The notes under the pieces are model-generated. The model ran no database searches, was not told the origin of the DNA, and was given only the letters and a program-made list of their open reading frames with translations. Positions 5,397 through 5,406 of a stretch of DNA of 5,406 nucleotides are shown here, one piece after another. Within the stretch, counting starts at the first letter, position 1, and each line of letters starts with the position of its first letter. Position numbers and translations under genes: made by a program. Origin of the DNA: Phycisphaerae bacterium (GTDB taxonomy: Bacteria; Planctomycetota; Phycisphaerae; UBA1845; Fen-1342); assembly GCA_026984555.1 (NCBI GenBank), contig JALSRY010000045.1, positions 1 to 5,406 of the forward strand. Reading direction: 5' to 3'.

Positions 5397-5406
5397 GCTC
5401 CGTTCG

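Overview
The window is GC-rich chromosomal DNA from a Gram-negative-type bacterium and carries six protein genes. Five are complete. One, secG, runs off the left edge. No RNA gene, mobile element, CRISPR array or plasmid-type gene is visible, and almost everything is core housekeeping or ion homeostasis. The organism cannot be fixed from this sequence. The tpiA-secG pair, an atpC separated from the other ATP synthase genes, and an antiporter of the CitMHS_2-like type would suit a Planctomycetota-like genome, but that is a low-confidence inference.

Layout: on the minus strand, read from right to left, are a K+-independent-type Na+/Ca2+ exchanger (about 1486-2436), triosephosphate isomerase tpiA (428-1207) and the preprotein translocase subunit secG (331 to beyond base 1). 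Divergent from the exchanger, across a 218-base intergenic region, a large NhaD/ArsB-type sodium:proton antiporter runs on the plus strand (2655-4208). It converges on rsfS (ribosome silencing factor, minus, 4248-4679). rsfS is in turn divergent from atpC (F1 ATP synthase epsilon subunit, plus, 4851-5255). A promoter-like element at 5368-5396 points out of the right edge.

How the genes may work together: the two divergent antiporters fit one sodium economy, in which the NhaD-type protein keeps the inward Na+ gradient that a Na+/Ca2+ exchanger spends to expel Ca2+. This is inference from family membership and position. SecG serves protein export, TpiA serves glycolysis, RsfS turns down translation in starvation by binding ribosomal protein uL14, and AtpC belongs to the ATP synthase.

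No clearly new biological system is visible. The observations most worth checking are the detached atpC with its own good promoter, the likely leaderless starts of both rsfS and atpC, the His-rich loop of the sodium:proton antiporter, the Asn-to-Cys change in the exchanger's first alpha repeat, and the structured leader of the antiporter gene.
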